This document shows, piece after piece, positions 7,704 through 16,793 of a DNA stretch of 64,000 nucleotides. The stretch is from AEGEAN-183 sp964342745 (lineage in GTDB: Bacteria; Pseudomonadota; Gammaproteobacteria; Magnimaribacterales; Magnimaribacteraceae), in the NCBI GenBank assembly GCA_964342745.1, contig CAYFFW010000003.1, positions 9,634-73,633 of the forward strand, read 5' to 3'. Both the position numbers and the translations under genes were made by a program. The notes beneath the pieces were generated by a model. It saw nothing but the letters and a program-made list of their open reading frames with translations. It had not been told where the DNA came from and searched no databases. Numbering within the stretch: position 1 is the first letter of the stretch; the number at the start of each line of letters is the position of its first letter.

Positions 7704-9356
7704 TCAATTACTTAATTTAATTTGTCTTTGATTATTAGCTGCGTCGATGAAACCTCTAAATAGAGGGTGACCATCTATGGGGTTAGAAGTAAATTCAGGA
7801 TGAAACTGGCAACCAACAAACCATGGGTGCTCATTAATTTCAATAACCTCAACAAGGTTATTATCTTTAGATTTTCCAACAATACTTAACCCTGCTGATT
7901 CTATTTGTTCCACATAGTTATTATTAATCTCATATCTATGTCTATGTCTTTCTTGAATAGAGTCTTCTCCATAAAGAGAACTAGTCAAAGAGTTTCCTGA
8001 AAGGAAGCATTCTTGAGCACCTAAACGCATTGTCCCTCCTAGATCTGAGTTTTCATCTCTCTTTTCAATAGCACCATCTGAATCCATCCATTCATTTATC
8101 AAGCCAACTACTGGATAATTAGTATTCTTATCAAATTCACTACTATTTGCTCCTTTTAGTTTTAAAACATTTCTTGCAAACTCTATAACTGCCACTTGCA
8201 TTCCTAAACAGATTCCTAAATAAGGTATTTTATTTTTTCTAGCATACTCTGCTGTAGTTATCATTCCTTCAATTCCTCTGTGTCCAAAGCCACCAGGGAC
8301 AAGGATTGCATCAACATCACTTAGAACACTATCAACATTATTTGGTTCAATAGATTCTGAATCAATATAGTTAATATTAATCTTTAACTGATGCTGTATC
8401 CCACCATGAACTAAAGCTTCATTTAGAGACTTGTAGGCATCCTTAAGATCCATATACTTGCCTACCATAGCTATTGATACTTCATTCTTAGGGTTGATAT
8501 GAGCCTTTGTAACTCTTCTCCAATCTTCAAGTTTAGGCTTATCACAAGATAGATTAAGTTTTTCAGTTACTATTTCATCTACTTTTTGTAAATTAAGCTG
8601 GATAGGGATTTCATAGATAGATTCAACATCAGGTAAAGAAATTACACTTTCCTTTTCAACATTAGTAAACAAAGCTATCTTTTCTCTAGCTTCTTCAGAA
8701 AGCTCTTCATCAGACCGGCAAACTAGTATGTCGGGCTGAAGCCCGTGGGACAGCATTTCTTTAACAGATCTTTGTGTAGGTTTTGTCTTTGTCTCTCCTG
8801 CAGCAGCAATATAAGGAACTAAAGTTAAATGCATGAATAAAGTTTTAGTACGTCCCAATTCAATCTTCATTTGTCTTATTGCTTCAAGAAACGGCTGTGA
8901 TTCTATATCTCCTACTGTTCCTCCAATTTCAACTATAGCTACTTCGGAACCCTTTGAACCTTCTTTAACTCGTCTCTTAATCTCATCAGTTATATGGGGT
9001 ATAACTTGTACTGTACCACCCAGATAATCTCCTCTTCGTTCATTCTTTAATACAGATTCATAAACTTGACCAGTAGTGAAATTATTGTCTTTAGACATCT
9101 TAGATTTTATAAACCTTTCATAATGACCTAAATCCAAATCTGTTTCTGATCCATCATCAGTTACAAATACCTCTCCATGTTGAAATGGACTCATAGTTCC
9201 AGGGTCTAAGTTTATATAAGGGTCTAATTTCATTATGGTTACTTTAATCCCTCTACTTTCTAAAAGAGCCCCTAAAGAGGCTGAAGTAATACCTTTACCC
9301 AAAGAGGACACTACTCCTCCGGTTACAAAAATGAATCTAGTTTCTGAATTTCCCAT
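7704..9356 (-). CDS. pyrG: CTP synthase
   Basis: PyrG aminates UTP to CTP using glutamine. From the ATG at 9356 it is 550 residues: an N-terminal synthetase domain starting MGNSETRFIFVTGGVVSSLG with the P-loop-like GGVVSSLGKG, and a C-terminal class I glutamine amidotransferase domain with the nucleophile loop PYLGICLGMQ and the HPEF catalytic His-Glu near the end. The open frame extends 13 codons further upstream to a non-conserved start; family alignment favours 9356. A weak promoter, TTGTAG-17-TAATCT with a TG extension, may lie in the 108 bases between dnaB and pyrG. Confidence 0.97.
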   Translation of the reverse strand: MGNSETRFIFVTGGVVSSLGKGITSASLGALLESRGIKVTIMKLDPYINLDPGTMSPFQHGEVFVTDDGSETDLDLGHYERFIKSKMSKDNNFTTGQVYESVLKNERRGDYLGGTVQVIPHITDEIKRRVKEGSKGSEVAIVEIGGTVGDIESQPFLEAIRQMKIELGRTKTLFMHLTLVPYIAAAGETKTKPTQRSVKEMLSHGLQPDILVCRSDEELSEEAREKIALFTNVEKESVISLPDVESIYEIPIQLNLQKVDEIVTEKLNLSCDKPKLEDWRRVTKAHINPKNEVSIAMVGKYMDLKDAYKSLNEALVHGGIQHQLKININYIDSESIEPNNVDSVLSDVDAILVPGGFGHRGIEGMITTAEYARKNKIPYLGICLGMQVAVIEFARNVLKLKGANSSEFDKNTNYPVVGLINEWMDSDGAIEKRDENSDLGGTMRLGAQECFLSGNSLTSSLYGEDSIQERHRHRYEINNNYVEQIESAGLSIVGKSKDNNLVEVIEINEHPWFVGCQFHPEFTSNPIDGHPLFRGFIDAANNQRQIKLSN

Positions 9357-9464
9357 CTGTATACCATGCAAAAAAAAGGTTCTGCAAGATGGCATTACAG
9401 ATTAACAAAAAGTTGCTATACCTACAATGTAAATAAACGTTTTAAGAGAAAAATATTAAGGTTC

Positions 9465-10859
9465 TTAGTTGTCTTCGTTATCGTAATATTGCGGTGGATA
9501 TCTCTCTTCTTTAGCTAAATTCTCGAACTTAGCTACCGAATCCCTAAAAGCTAAAGAAATTGTTCCAGTTGGTCCATTTCTTTGCTTTGCTATATTTACT
9601 TCAGCCTTTCCTTTATTCTCTAGATCATTCTTGTCGTAATACTCATGCCTATATAAAAAAGCTATCACATCTGCATCCTGTTCTATTGCTCCCGAATCTC
9701 TTAAGTCTGCCAATATAGGTCTTTTATTAGGTCTTGATTCTACAGCCCTATTTAATTGAGAAAGAGCAACTATAGGAACATCTAACTCCTTGGCCAAGGC
9801 TTTTAGCGATCTACTGATTTCACTGATTTCAGCTACTCTATTATCACTTTTGTTCTGTACTTGCATTAAACCTATATAATCAACAAATATCATTGCGAGG
9901 TCTTTATTCTCTCTTTTTACTCTTCTAGCTCTAGACCTCAATTCTGAAGGACTTAAAGCAGGCGTATCATCTAGTAGAATGTTTTTACTACTTAAAACTG
10001 ATAAGGCCTTATCAATTCCCTCCCAATCAGCATCTTGTAGCTGACCCCTCATAAGCCTCTGTAAATCAATATTTGCAATACTTGAAATAAACCTTCTTAC
10101 TACTTGTTCTGCAGACATTTCCATACTGAATATCAAAACAGTTTGGTCGGTTTGAGTTGCAACATTTTCTGCTATATTAAAAGCTAAGGCTGTCTTACCC
10201 ATTGAAGGCCTTCCAGCAATTATTATTAAATCTGATCTTTGAAAACCCAAGGTTATTTCATCAATCTCTGTAAAACCTGTGCTTGCACCCACAAGAGATT
10301 CTCCTAATTCATTTGACTCTTGAATATTGGAATAGACTGGACCAAGTAATTCTCTAATACCTTTTGGACCTGCCGATCTCTTCACATCATCTCTTAAACT
10401 TAAAATACTTTCTTCAGCATTATCAATAATTTGATCGCTAGAAGAAGAATCTGATTCCTTTGCGTTTTTTGCAATTTGGTCAACAGTTGTAATCAACCTC
10501 CTAAGGTTTGATCTTTGTTTAATAATTTCAGCATAACTTTCTATATTTGCTACGCTAGGCGTTTCTTTAGCTAATTGGGTTAAATAATTTTTTCCACCTA
10601 GATCAACTAGTTCAGGGAGATCCCCATTTCCTTCTAAAGCTTCCTGAACTGTAATTAAATCTACAGGCTTTCCTAGATCTTGAAGGTTTTTTATAGTCTT
10701 AAAGATAAGTCTATGCTCGTTGCTATAAAAGTCTTCTTCAAGGATAACTCCAGCTACTAGATCCCAAGCATCATTTTTAAGCATAATGCCTCCGAGAACT
10801 GCCCTTTCTGCTTCTACAGAGAATGGAAGTTGAATATTTTCGTTAGGATATTGAGACAT
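9465..10859 (-). CDS. dnaB: Replicative DNA helicase DnaB
   Basis: DnaB is the hexameric 5'-3' helicase of the replication fork. The 464-residue protein has the N-terminal primase-interacting helical domain (PFSVEAERAVLGGIML at about 12-27), a linker, and the RecA-like ATPase domain with Walker A GRPSMGKTALAF and the conserved FVDYIGLMQ. No intein is present. It follows rplI by 78 bases, the common rpsF-rpsR-rplI-dnaB order. That spacer contains an inverted repeat, GAGTTA-N7-TAACTC (10876-10894), which might slow or partly terminate transcription before dnaB; this is speculative. Confidence 0.96.
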   Translation of the reverse strand: MSQYPNENIQLPFSVEAERAVLGGIMLKNDAWDLVAGVILEEDFYSNEHRLIFKTIKNLQDLGKPVDLITVQEALEGNGDLPELVDLGGKNYLTQLAKETPSVANIESYAEIIKQRSNLRRLITTVDQIAKNAKESDSSSSDQIIDNAEESILSLRDDVKRSAGPKGIRELLGPVYSNIQESNELGESLVGASTGFTEIDEITLGFQRSDLIIIAGRPSMGKTALAFNIAENVATQTDQTVLIFSMEMSAEQVVRRFISSIANIDLQRLMRGQLQDADWEGIDKALSVLSSKNILLDDTPALSPSELRSRARRVKRENKDLAMIFVDYIGLMQVQNKSDNRVAEISEISRSLKALAKELDVPIVALSQLNRAVESRPNKRPILADLRDSGAIEQDADVIAFLYRHEYYDKNDLENKGKAEVNIAKQRNGPTGTISLAFRDSVAKFENLAKEERYPPQYYDNEDN

Positions 10860-10937
10860 TCGAAGAGATAAAATTGAGTTACATAGATTAACTCTAATTC
10901 TCCCACTTGATTAGATTTAAAACAATATAAATTTAGA

Positions 10938-11387
10938 TTATTCTTCTGCTTCTATCTTAATAGAAATAGATTCCACAACTTCTGGATGAAGTTCTATATC
11001 AATTTTATATTCACCAAGCTCTTTTAAGGTGCCCTCAGGTAACCTTATAGCTCCCTTTTCTATTTCTAGCCCTTGGCTAATAATGGCTTCTGATATTTCT
11101 CGAGTTCCTATAGAACCATAAAGGGTTCCTTCTTCAGAAACAATTGTTGAAATAGAAACCTCTAGAGATTTGAGTTTCTCTGCTATTTCAAGAGCTAAAT
11201 TCTTTCTCTGCAGCTCAGCTTTTTCTAGAGAAACTTTTTTAGCTTCATATTCAGCTTTATTTTCTTTATTGGCCTTAATAGCCTTACCTGAAGGAATTAA
11301 GAAATTTCTTGCAAATCCAGATTTAACACTAACTAAATCTCCTGGATCTCCTAACTTAGTAATTTTTTCTAATAGAATAATTTCCAT
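10938..11387 (-). CDS. rplI: 50S ribosomal protein L9
   Basis: L9 binds domain V of 23S rRNA and affects reading-frame fidelity. The 149-residue protein begins MEIILLEKITKLGDPGDLVS, followed by KSGFARNFLIPSGKA, the N-terminal rRNA-binding domain; a long lysine- and glutamate-rich helix (about 40-75) links to the C-terminal domain containing GTLYGSIGTREI. Length matches E. coli. It starts two bases after rpsR and is followed by dnaB. Confidence 0.97.
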   Translation of the reverse strand: MEIILLEKITKLGDPGDLVSVKSGFARNFLIPSGKAIKANKENKAEYEAKKVSLEKAELQRKNLALEIAEKLKSLEVSISTIVSEEGTLYGSIGTREISEAIISQGLEIEKGAIRLPEGTLKELGEYKIDIELHPEVVESISIKIEAEE

Positions 11388-11389
11388 AA

Positions 11390-11656
11390 CTAACCATAAT
11401 GTGAATCTGTATAAGGTAATAAAGCTAGATGTCTAGCCCTCTTAATAGCTGTGGTTAACTGCCTTTGATATTTTGCAGAAGTTCCTGTTGTTCTAGATGG
11501 CATAATCTTGCCTGTTTCCGTAATAAATTCTTTTAATAAACCTATATCCTTATAATCTATCTCTTGAATACCTAGAGCAGTAAATTTACAGAACCTTCTC
11601 CTATTTTCTTGATTAGAAGGTCTTTTTTTAAAATTTTTCTTTTGTTTTCTAGCCAT
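11390..11656 (-). CDS. rpsR: 30S ribosomal protein S18
   Basis: S18 forms a heterodimer with S6 on the 30S platform. The 88-residue sequence contains the S18 signatures CKFTALGIQEIDYKD and GKIMPSRTTGTSAKYQRQL, ending LALLPYTDSHYG. It is about a dozen residues longer than E. coli S18 because of a lysine- and arginine-rich N-terminus (MARKQKKNFKKRPSNQENRR). The distal side of the assembly gap in rpsF ends only 17 bases upstream, so the short spacer with stop codons at 11662-11673 should belong to the rpsF end. Confidence 0.97.
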   Translation of the reverse strand: MARKQKKNFKKRPSNQENRRRFCKFTALGIQEIDYKDIGLLKEFITETGKIMPSRTTGTSAKYQRQLTTAIKRARHLALLPYTDSHYG

Positions 11657-11673
11657 ATTTCTTAACTTATTCC

Positions 11674-11773
11674 NNNNNNNNNNNNNNNNNNNNNNNNNNN
11701 NNNNNNNNNNNNNNNNNNNNNNNNNNNNNNNNNNNNNNNNNNNNNNNNNNNNNNNNNNNNNNNNNNNNNNNNN
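11674..11773. other. Assembly gap, 100 N
   Basis: Exactly 100 undetermined bases, the conventional placeholder for a scaffold gap of unknown true length. It removes the 3' end of rpsF. Any reading frame drawn through it is meaningless, and coordinates to its right may not reflect real distances. Confidence 0.99.
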
Positions 11774-12141
11774 TTATCTCGTTTTGTTTCTGAGTCTTTA
11801 AAATAGTCTAAGTCTTCTTCTTCTGTTTGTGAAGAAAGAGCAGATAATTCGGTTTCAGCTTTATCTTTAACAATAATTAGGTTCCTAATAATAGAATCAT
11901 TGAACTTAAAGGAAGACTCTATCTGTTCCAAGACTTCTTTGTTACATTCTATATTTAATAGAGCATAAGAAGCTTTAAATTGATCTTGTATTGGGTAAGC
12001 AAGTTTTCTCCTCCCAATGTCTTCAGAGCGGTGAATCTTACCGCCTGACTCTTCAACTAAGGAAGAGAATTTATTTAAAACTGATTGAGTTTGGTCTGAT
12101 TGATCAGGATGTACCAAAAAAACTATTTCGTAATGTCTCAT
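11774..12141 (-). CDS. rpsF: 30S ribosomal protein S6, 3' end lost in gap
   Basis: S6 partners with S18 in the 30S subunit. The ATG at 12141 begins MRHYEIVFLVHPDQSDQ and the conserved RNP-like core is complete through RNLIIVKDKAE. What remains after it is an acidic, non-conserved tail (EEEDLDYFKDSE) running into the assembly gap, so about 122 residues are visible and the stop is not known. An upstream in-frame extension to 12195 adds non-conserved residues and would put the start upstream of the predicted leader; I reject it. The ribosome binding site GAGAGG sits 7 bases before the ATG. Confidence 0.93.
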
Positions 12142-12195
12142 ATATACCTCTCGGTTAAAGCCCAACCCAATATACAGATGTGAGCAAGGTAACAA

Positions 12196-12232
12196 GGATG
12201 CGCATTCTATTTGACCTTAAATTTTGAATCAA
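12196..12232 (-). promoter_or_regulatory. Promoter of rpsF-rpsR-rplI-dnaB
   Basis: TTGATT (12232-12227), a 17-base spacer and TAGAAT (12209-12204) form a good sigma-70 promoter reading leftward. The -35 overlaps the end of ddl. The bases just after the -10 are GCGCATCC, a GC-rich discriminator in an AT-rich genome, as seen at ppGpp-controlled promoters. The leader of about 55 bases ends with ACC-GAGA-GGT just before the start codon, a small hairpin resembling the CCG-containing S6:S18 autoregulatory element. The leader assignment is tentative. Confidence 0.7.
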
Positions 12233-13185
12233 GCTGTATTTAAGATAGCTGTTACAAGGTTATTGAAATCTATATCAATAAAAGATGCTGATTTAGGGAC
12301 TAAACTAGTCTCAGTGAGACCAGGTACTGTATTTATTTCTATCAACTGAAAATTATTCTCTTTATCTTTAATTAGATCAATCCTTCCCCAACCACTGCAA
12401 CCTAAACAAGAAAAAGCGTTTAGAGCAAAATCATTTACGATGGATAGTTCATCTGAACTTAAATTAGATTTCTCATAAATAGTATCCGAACTTAAATATT
12501 TAGCTTCAAAATCATAAAACTTATTGCTTGGAGTAATGGTTATTGGTGGAAGAGTTTTATTACCTAAAACAGGGACTGTGATTTCTTCTCCTTCTACAAA
12601 TGCTTCTACCAACAATATATCATCGTATTCTAAGGCCTTCTTCATAGCTTCTTCTAATGAAGTTTTTTCTTCCGGATGAATGATGCTAATTCCTAAACTA
12701 GATCCTTCTCTGGCAGGCTTGACTACAAAAGACTGTTCTAAGGGACTAACATCTACTTCGTTAGAAAGAAATGGTAATGTTTCAAATTCAGAAGTTCCGG
12801 CATTTCTTATTTCTACAAAATCAGGTGTAGGCAAAGAAAAATCTCTCCAAACTTTTTTAGTTTCTGATTTATTCATTGATAACTTGCAAGATTTAGAATC
12901 ACTGCCAGTAAATTGAATCTTTTTTTCTTCTAAGATACCTTGGATAAAACCATCTTCTCCTCCTCTTCCATGAAGAGCTATAAATACTAAATCAAGAGAA
13001 TGCGTATACTTATTTATATCGTCTGGAGACTTTAAGTCTACTCCTATCACTTTTAAACCTAATGACTTTAAAGAATCTTCTACTGCTGCCCCTGTTTTGA
13101 GTGAAATATCTCTTTCAGCAGACCAGCCTCCTTTGAAAACTGTTATTTCTCTTTCTTTTAGGGAAGTTAAATCTAGATCTATCAC
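12229..13185 (-). CDS. ddl: D-alanine--D-alanine ligase
   Basis: Ddl is the ATP-grasp enzyme that makes the D-Ala-D-Ala dipeptide added by MurF. The 318-residue sequence has the N-terminal FKGGWSAERDISLKTG, the glycine-rich loop PAREGSSLGISII, and the C-terminal metal-binding ELIEINTVPGLTETSLVPKS. The start is GTG at 13185 and overlaps the murC stop as GTGA, a coupling overlap. It is the last gene of the dcw cluster; in E. coli ftsQAZ would follow, but here they are located elsewhere in the cluster and rpsF follows instead. murB is not adjacent. Confidence 0.95.
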   Translation of the reverse strand: MIDLDLTSLKEREITVFKGGWSAERDISLKTGAAVEDSLKSLGLKVIGVDLKSPDDINKYTHSLDLVFIALHGRGGEDGFIQGILEEKKIQFTGSDSKSCKLSMNKSETKKVWRDFSLPTPDFVEIRNAGTSEFETLPFLSNEVDVSPLEQSFVVKPAREGSSLGISIIHPEEKTSLEEAMKKALEYDDILLVEAFVEGEEITVPVLGNKTLPPITITPSNKFYDFEAKYLSSDTIYEKSNLSSDELSIVNDFALNAFSCLGCSGWGRIDLIKDKENNFQLIEINTVPGLTETSLVPKSASFIDIDFNNLVTAILNTA

Positions 13186-14564
13186 AAGCTGTAGATCTCT
13201 CTTAAATCTGCTGAAATCTCTGAAATATTACCTGCACCCTGAATTAATAAAATATTATTACCTTTAATAAAATTGGATTGGATTTGATCTAAAGCACCTT
13301 CTTTTGAACTCACTAAAGAGACCTGTAGGAAGTCTTTTAAATTTTCTAATAGCTTAGAAGAAGATATTCCTTCAATAGGGTCCTCGCCTGCAGAATATAT
13401 ATCAAGCAATATAAGCTCATCAACTAATTGTAAAACTTTTATAAAATCATCAAATAAATCTCTGGTTCTAGTGAATCTATGTGGTTGAAAAATCATATTT
13501 ACCTTTGAGTCAGGAAAAGATTCTCTTAATGCTAAAACAGTACTTCTTATTTCAGTTGGATGATGTCCATAGTCATCAATGACTAAAGTATTATCAATTT
13601 TACCTAAAAATTGCATCCTCCTATTAATACCAGAAAATTTTGAAAGTGCAGACTGGATGTTTATTACAGGTATACCTTCTTCAATTGCTAGAACAGAAGC
13701 TGCCGTTGCATTTAAAACATTATGTTTTCCTGGAAGGTTTAAAATAAATTCTTGGGATTCCCCTTCTGGGTTGGTTAGAGAAAACTTAGAAATAAATTCT
13801 TTTGCTTCATAACTACCTATTCGATAATGATTTTCAGGGCCAAAACCATAATAAATAGTTTTTCTAGAAAAAGAAGGAGTTAACTTTCTTATAGTTTCAT
13901 CATCACCACAAGCAACAAGAAGACCATTAAAAGGAAGTTTTTTTACAAACTGGGTAAATCCTTCTTCCAAGTTGGTCATACTATTCTCATAATTTACTAG
14001 ATGATCAGAATCGATGTTAGTTATTATTTCTAGAGTAGGCTGAAGCATTAAGAAAGACTTATCACTTTCATCTGCTTCTGCAATGAGATACTCTCCAGAA
14101 CCTAGCTTAGCATTTGAAGCAAAACTATTAATTATGCCCCCATTAATAAAAGTTGGATCCAGCATTGCTTCAGTCATTATAGAAGCCAAGATACTAGTTG
14201 TAGTTGTTTTACCATGAGTACCTGCAATAGCTATTCCTCTTTTCATGTTCATTAAGCTTGATAAAAGTTCTGCTCTCTCAAGAACAGGTAGACCAATTTT
14301 TTGAGCTTCAATCAATTCCGCATTTGAATCTTCTATTGCTGAAGATTTTATTATCATATCCATACCATCAATGCTGGTCTTTTCATGGCCAATATTGACT
14401 TTTATTCCTAGAGATTTAAGTCTTTCGGTAACATCAGATTCACTAATGTCTGATCCATAAACCTCGTATCCAGTATTAAATAAGACCTCAGCTAATCCAC
14501 TCATACCGCTTCCACCAATACCTATAAAGAAAATCTTATTTGGTGTCTTTTTGGAGTGATTCAT
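13182..14564 (-). CDS. murC: UDP-N-acetylmuramate--L-alanine ligase
   Basis: MurC adds L-alanine to UDP-MurNAc, the first amino acid of the stem peptide. The 460-residue protein has the nucleotide-binding GIGGSGMSGLAEVL at about 15-28, the Mur ligase P-loop AGTHGKTTTTSIL near 114-126, EADESDKSFL, and the conserved DYGHHPTEIRST. The start overlaps murG by 29 bases. It contains the expected three domains. It is followed by ddl with a GTGA overlap. Confidence 0.96.
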   Translation of the reverse strand: MNHSKKTPNKIFFIGIGGSGMSGLAEVLFNTGYEVYGSDISESDVTERLKSLGIKVNIGHEKTSIDGMDMIIKSSAIEDSNAELIEAQKIGLPVLERAELLSSLMNMKRGIAIAGTHGKTTTTSILASIMTEAMLDPTFINGGIINSFASNAKLGSGEYLIAEADESDKSFLMLQPTLEIITNIDSDHLVNYENSMTNLEEGFTQFVKKLPFNGLLVACGDDETIRKLTPSFSRKTIYYGFGPENHYRIGSYEAKEFISKFSLTNPEGESQEFILNLPGKHNVLNATAASVLAIEEGIPVINIQSALSKFSGINRRMQFLGKIDNTLVIDDYGHHPTEIRSTVLALRESFPDSKVNMIFQPHRFTRTRDLFDDFIKVLQLVDELILLDIYSAGEDPIEGISSSKLLENLKDFLQVSLVSSKEGALDQIQSNFIKGNNILLIQGAGNISEISADLREIYSL

Positions 14565-15618
14565 TTATTTTTTGAAAAATTATTTCAACTGCATCAGGAA
14601 TTGACGCAAGTTTAGCTGAATTAGTCATAGAATTTCTTTTTTCTTCATCAAAAAAAAGTTGTTTAATAGTTTTAGATAAATCTTTTATGTTTCTTTTATC
14701 TGAGATTATCACTTTAGCTGCACCCATGTCTTCTAAGAACTTAGCATTAAATAATTGGTGATCATCTGTAGACCAAGGTAAAGGGAGAAGAATACTAGGG
14801 GTCTTGGTTGCCAATAACTCAGAAACGGTCATAGCTCCTGCCCTACTAATAACTAAGTCACTATTCTCATAAGCTTCGCCCATATCATCAATGAATTCTT
14901 TAACTTTATAGGTTGTGTTTAACTCTCGATATAATTTTATTAGCTTGTTTTTATCTCTTTTCCCGGTTTGGTGAATAACTTTCCAATTTGCTATTTCTTC
15001 TATTTCTTTTAGAGCTTCAATTACAATTGAGTTAAGTTGAGACGAACCTTGACTCCCACCAATAACCAGCAAATTAAAACTATTTTGTGAATTATCTTTC
15101 TCCGAAGTTTTTACAGGTTTAATAATTTCTTTCCTAACAGGATTGCCTACAAATAAGATTTTAGGATTTTCGAGATTAAAGGAAGAAGGGAATCCTGCAA
15201 AAATTATCTTTGCAAAAGACATCAATATTTTATTAGCTGAACCAGGCACACTATTCTGTTCATGAATAAATAAAGGAGTTCGTGAAATTAACGAAGCTAA
15301 CCCTGGTCCCAAGCTTAAATATCCTCCAAAAGAAATGACGAAGTCTGGTTTAATCCTTATTAATAAAAAAAATGATTTTGTAAAAGAGATTAATAAATAG
15401 TAAATAGAAATTATCTTTTGAAAGAAATTCTTTTCTCTAAAACCTGAAGACCTAAGTGCATTAAACGAAAAGCCAGCTTTACTACAAATATTTTCTTCTA
15501 ATGAATCTTTCTTTCCAAACCAATATATATCAGCACCTGAAGATTTAAATCTTCTTGCAACAGCTAAAGCAGGATAAACATGACCTCCTGTTCCACCAGA
15601 AACAAATAAAGCTTTCAT
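14536..15618 (-). CDS. murG: Lipid II synthase MurG (GlcNAc transferase)
   Basis: MurG transfers GlcNAc from UDP-GlcNAc to lipid I on the inner face of the cytoplasmic membrane, producing lipid II. The GT28-family sequence of 360 residues has the N-terminal GGTGGHVYPALAVA, a second G loop VIGGSQGSSQLN near 187, and the donor-binding region SRAGAMTVSELLA and LPLPWSTDDHQLFNA. The start shares one base with the ftsW stop (TAATG). The C-terminus overlaps murC by 29 bases, longer than other overlaps in the cluster. Confidence 0.96.
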   Translation of the reverse strand: MKALFVSGGTGGHVYPALAVARRFKSSGADIYWFGKKDSLEENICSKAGFSFNALRSSGFREKNFFQKIISIYYLLISFTKSFFLLIRIKPDFVISFGGYLSLGPGLASLISRTPLFIHEQNSVPGSANKILMSFAKIIFAGFPSSFNLENPKILFVGNPVRKEIIKPVKTSEKDNSQNSFNLLVIGGSQGSSQLNSIVIEALKEIEEIANWKVIHQTGKRDKNKLIKLYRELNTTYKVKEFIDDMGEAYENSDLVISRAGAMTVSELLATKTPSILLPLPWSTDDHQLFNAKFLEDMGAAKVIISDKRNIKDLSKTIKQLFFDEEKRNSMTNSAKLASIPDAVEIIFQKINESLQKDTK

Positions 15619-16793
15619 TAAAAACTAACCCTTCTTCTAAAATTTACAGAGGGCATAGCATTTTTAGTTTCTTGATCCACTCTGAGTACTAAAGCACATA
15701 GACAGCACATTATTAAGAGGTTCGTTCCCCCGTAACTTAAAAAAGGTAGAGTGAGCCCTTTAGTTGGTAACAAGCCTATAGCAACTCCAACATTAATAAA
15801 AGTGTGCAGGCCTATGAGTATGGCAGCTCCATAACAAATAAAAAATCCAAAATATAAGCTCTTCTGTAATGCTTCTCTACCAATATAAAAACTTCTAAAA
15901 GAAAGGAAAAATAATGTGGTTATTAAGATGATGGCAGTAAATAGTCCCATTTCTTCCACAATAACTGAAAATATGAAATCAGTATGAGAGTCAGGAAGAT
16001 ATCCAAGTTTCATAAGGCCCTCTCCTAAACCTACCCCAAACCAATCTCCTCGACTAATTGCCATCAGGGATACAGTTAACTGATAACCACCTTCATAAGG
16101 ATTACTCCACGGATCCATAAAAGAGATTATTCTTTCCCATCTCCATGGAACAAAAATTATCATTGCTAAAATACCTAAAGAACCTAGACCTATAACTAAG
16201 AGAAACTGTCTTAATTGGACTCCAGCTACAAAAAGCATACCCAATACGGTAGCAAAAATAACTGCTGAAGTTCCAAGATCAGGCTGCAAGAGAATTAGAG
16301 AAACAATGAGAACAATAAGTAGTGATGGTTTAAAGAAAGCAAACCAATTTGATTGAAGATCTTTAAGTCTCCTAACAGAATACCCCGCTATATACACTAT
16401 GGTTATTAGCTTCATTACTTCAGAAGGTTGTAAGCCTAAAGGGCCTGATCTTATCCATCTATAGGCTCCATTTACTTCAATACCTACTCCTGGAATAAAA
16501 ACTAATATAAGTAAAAAAATACCAAAGCCCAATAAAAACCTATCAAACTTTTCCCAAAAAACTAAAGGTATCGATAAAAAAATTAAAAATAGAGCTAATC
16601 CAGCAGATAAATGTATCAGCTGTTTTTTAGTAAAAGCTAAAGGGTCTCCTGAAATGGAATGAGAAAACTCCACTGAAGCAGTAGCAACAGCCAGTAAGCC
16701 AAAAAAGTTTAAAAAAATAAAGGCAAACAAAAAAATTAAATCAATTTTCTTAAAATCAGGCAAAGAAAAATATTTTTCTAATTTTTCTAACAT
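15618..16793 (-). CDS. ftsW: Divisome glycosyltransferase FtsW
   Basis: FtsW is the SEDS peptidoglycan polymerase of the septum, working with FtsI. The 391-residue protein has about ten membrane segments and SEDS motifs: NGAYRWIRSGPLGLQPSEVM (about 109-128), LQPDLGTSAVI, and LPTKGLTLPFLSYGGTNL near the C-terminus. The catalytic-region loop with SHTDFIFSVIVEEMG is present. It overlaps murD and murG by one base each (TAATG), so translation is probably coupled. FtsI, its partner, is at 22112. Confidence 0.96.
   Translation of the reverse strand: MLEKLEKYFSLPDFKKIDLIFLFAFIFLNFFGLLAVATASVEFSHSISGDPLAFTKKQLIHLSAGLALFLIFLSIPLVFWEKFDRFLLGFGIFLLILVFIPGVGIEVNGAYRWIRSGPLGLQPSEVMKLITIVYIAGYSVRRLKDLQSNWFAFFKPSLLIVLIVSLILLQPDLGTSAVIFATVLGMLFVAGVQLRQFLLVIGLGSLGILAMIIFVPWRWERIISFMDPWSNPYEGGYQLTVSLMAISRGDWFGVGLGEGLMKLGYLPDSHTDFIFSVIVEEMGLFTAIILITTLFFLSFRSFYIGREALQKSLYFGFFICYGAAILIGLHTFINVGVAIGLLPTKGLTLPFLSYGGTNLLIMCCLCALVLRVDQETKNAMPSVNFRRRVSF

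Noticed and set aside
10876..10894. Inverted repeat GAGTTA-N7-TAACTC between rplI and dnaB, considered as a terminator
   Set aside because: Six AT-rich pairs without a clear T-run in the direction of transcription; kept only as a remark under dnaB.
11662..12195. rpsF reading frame extended through the gap and upstream to 12195
   Set aside because: Translation through N is meaningless, and the upstream extension has no S6 similarity and covers the leader.
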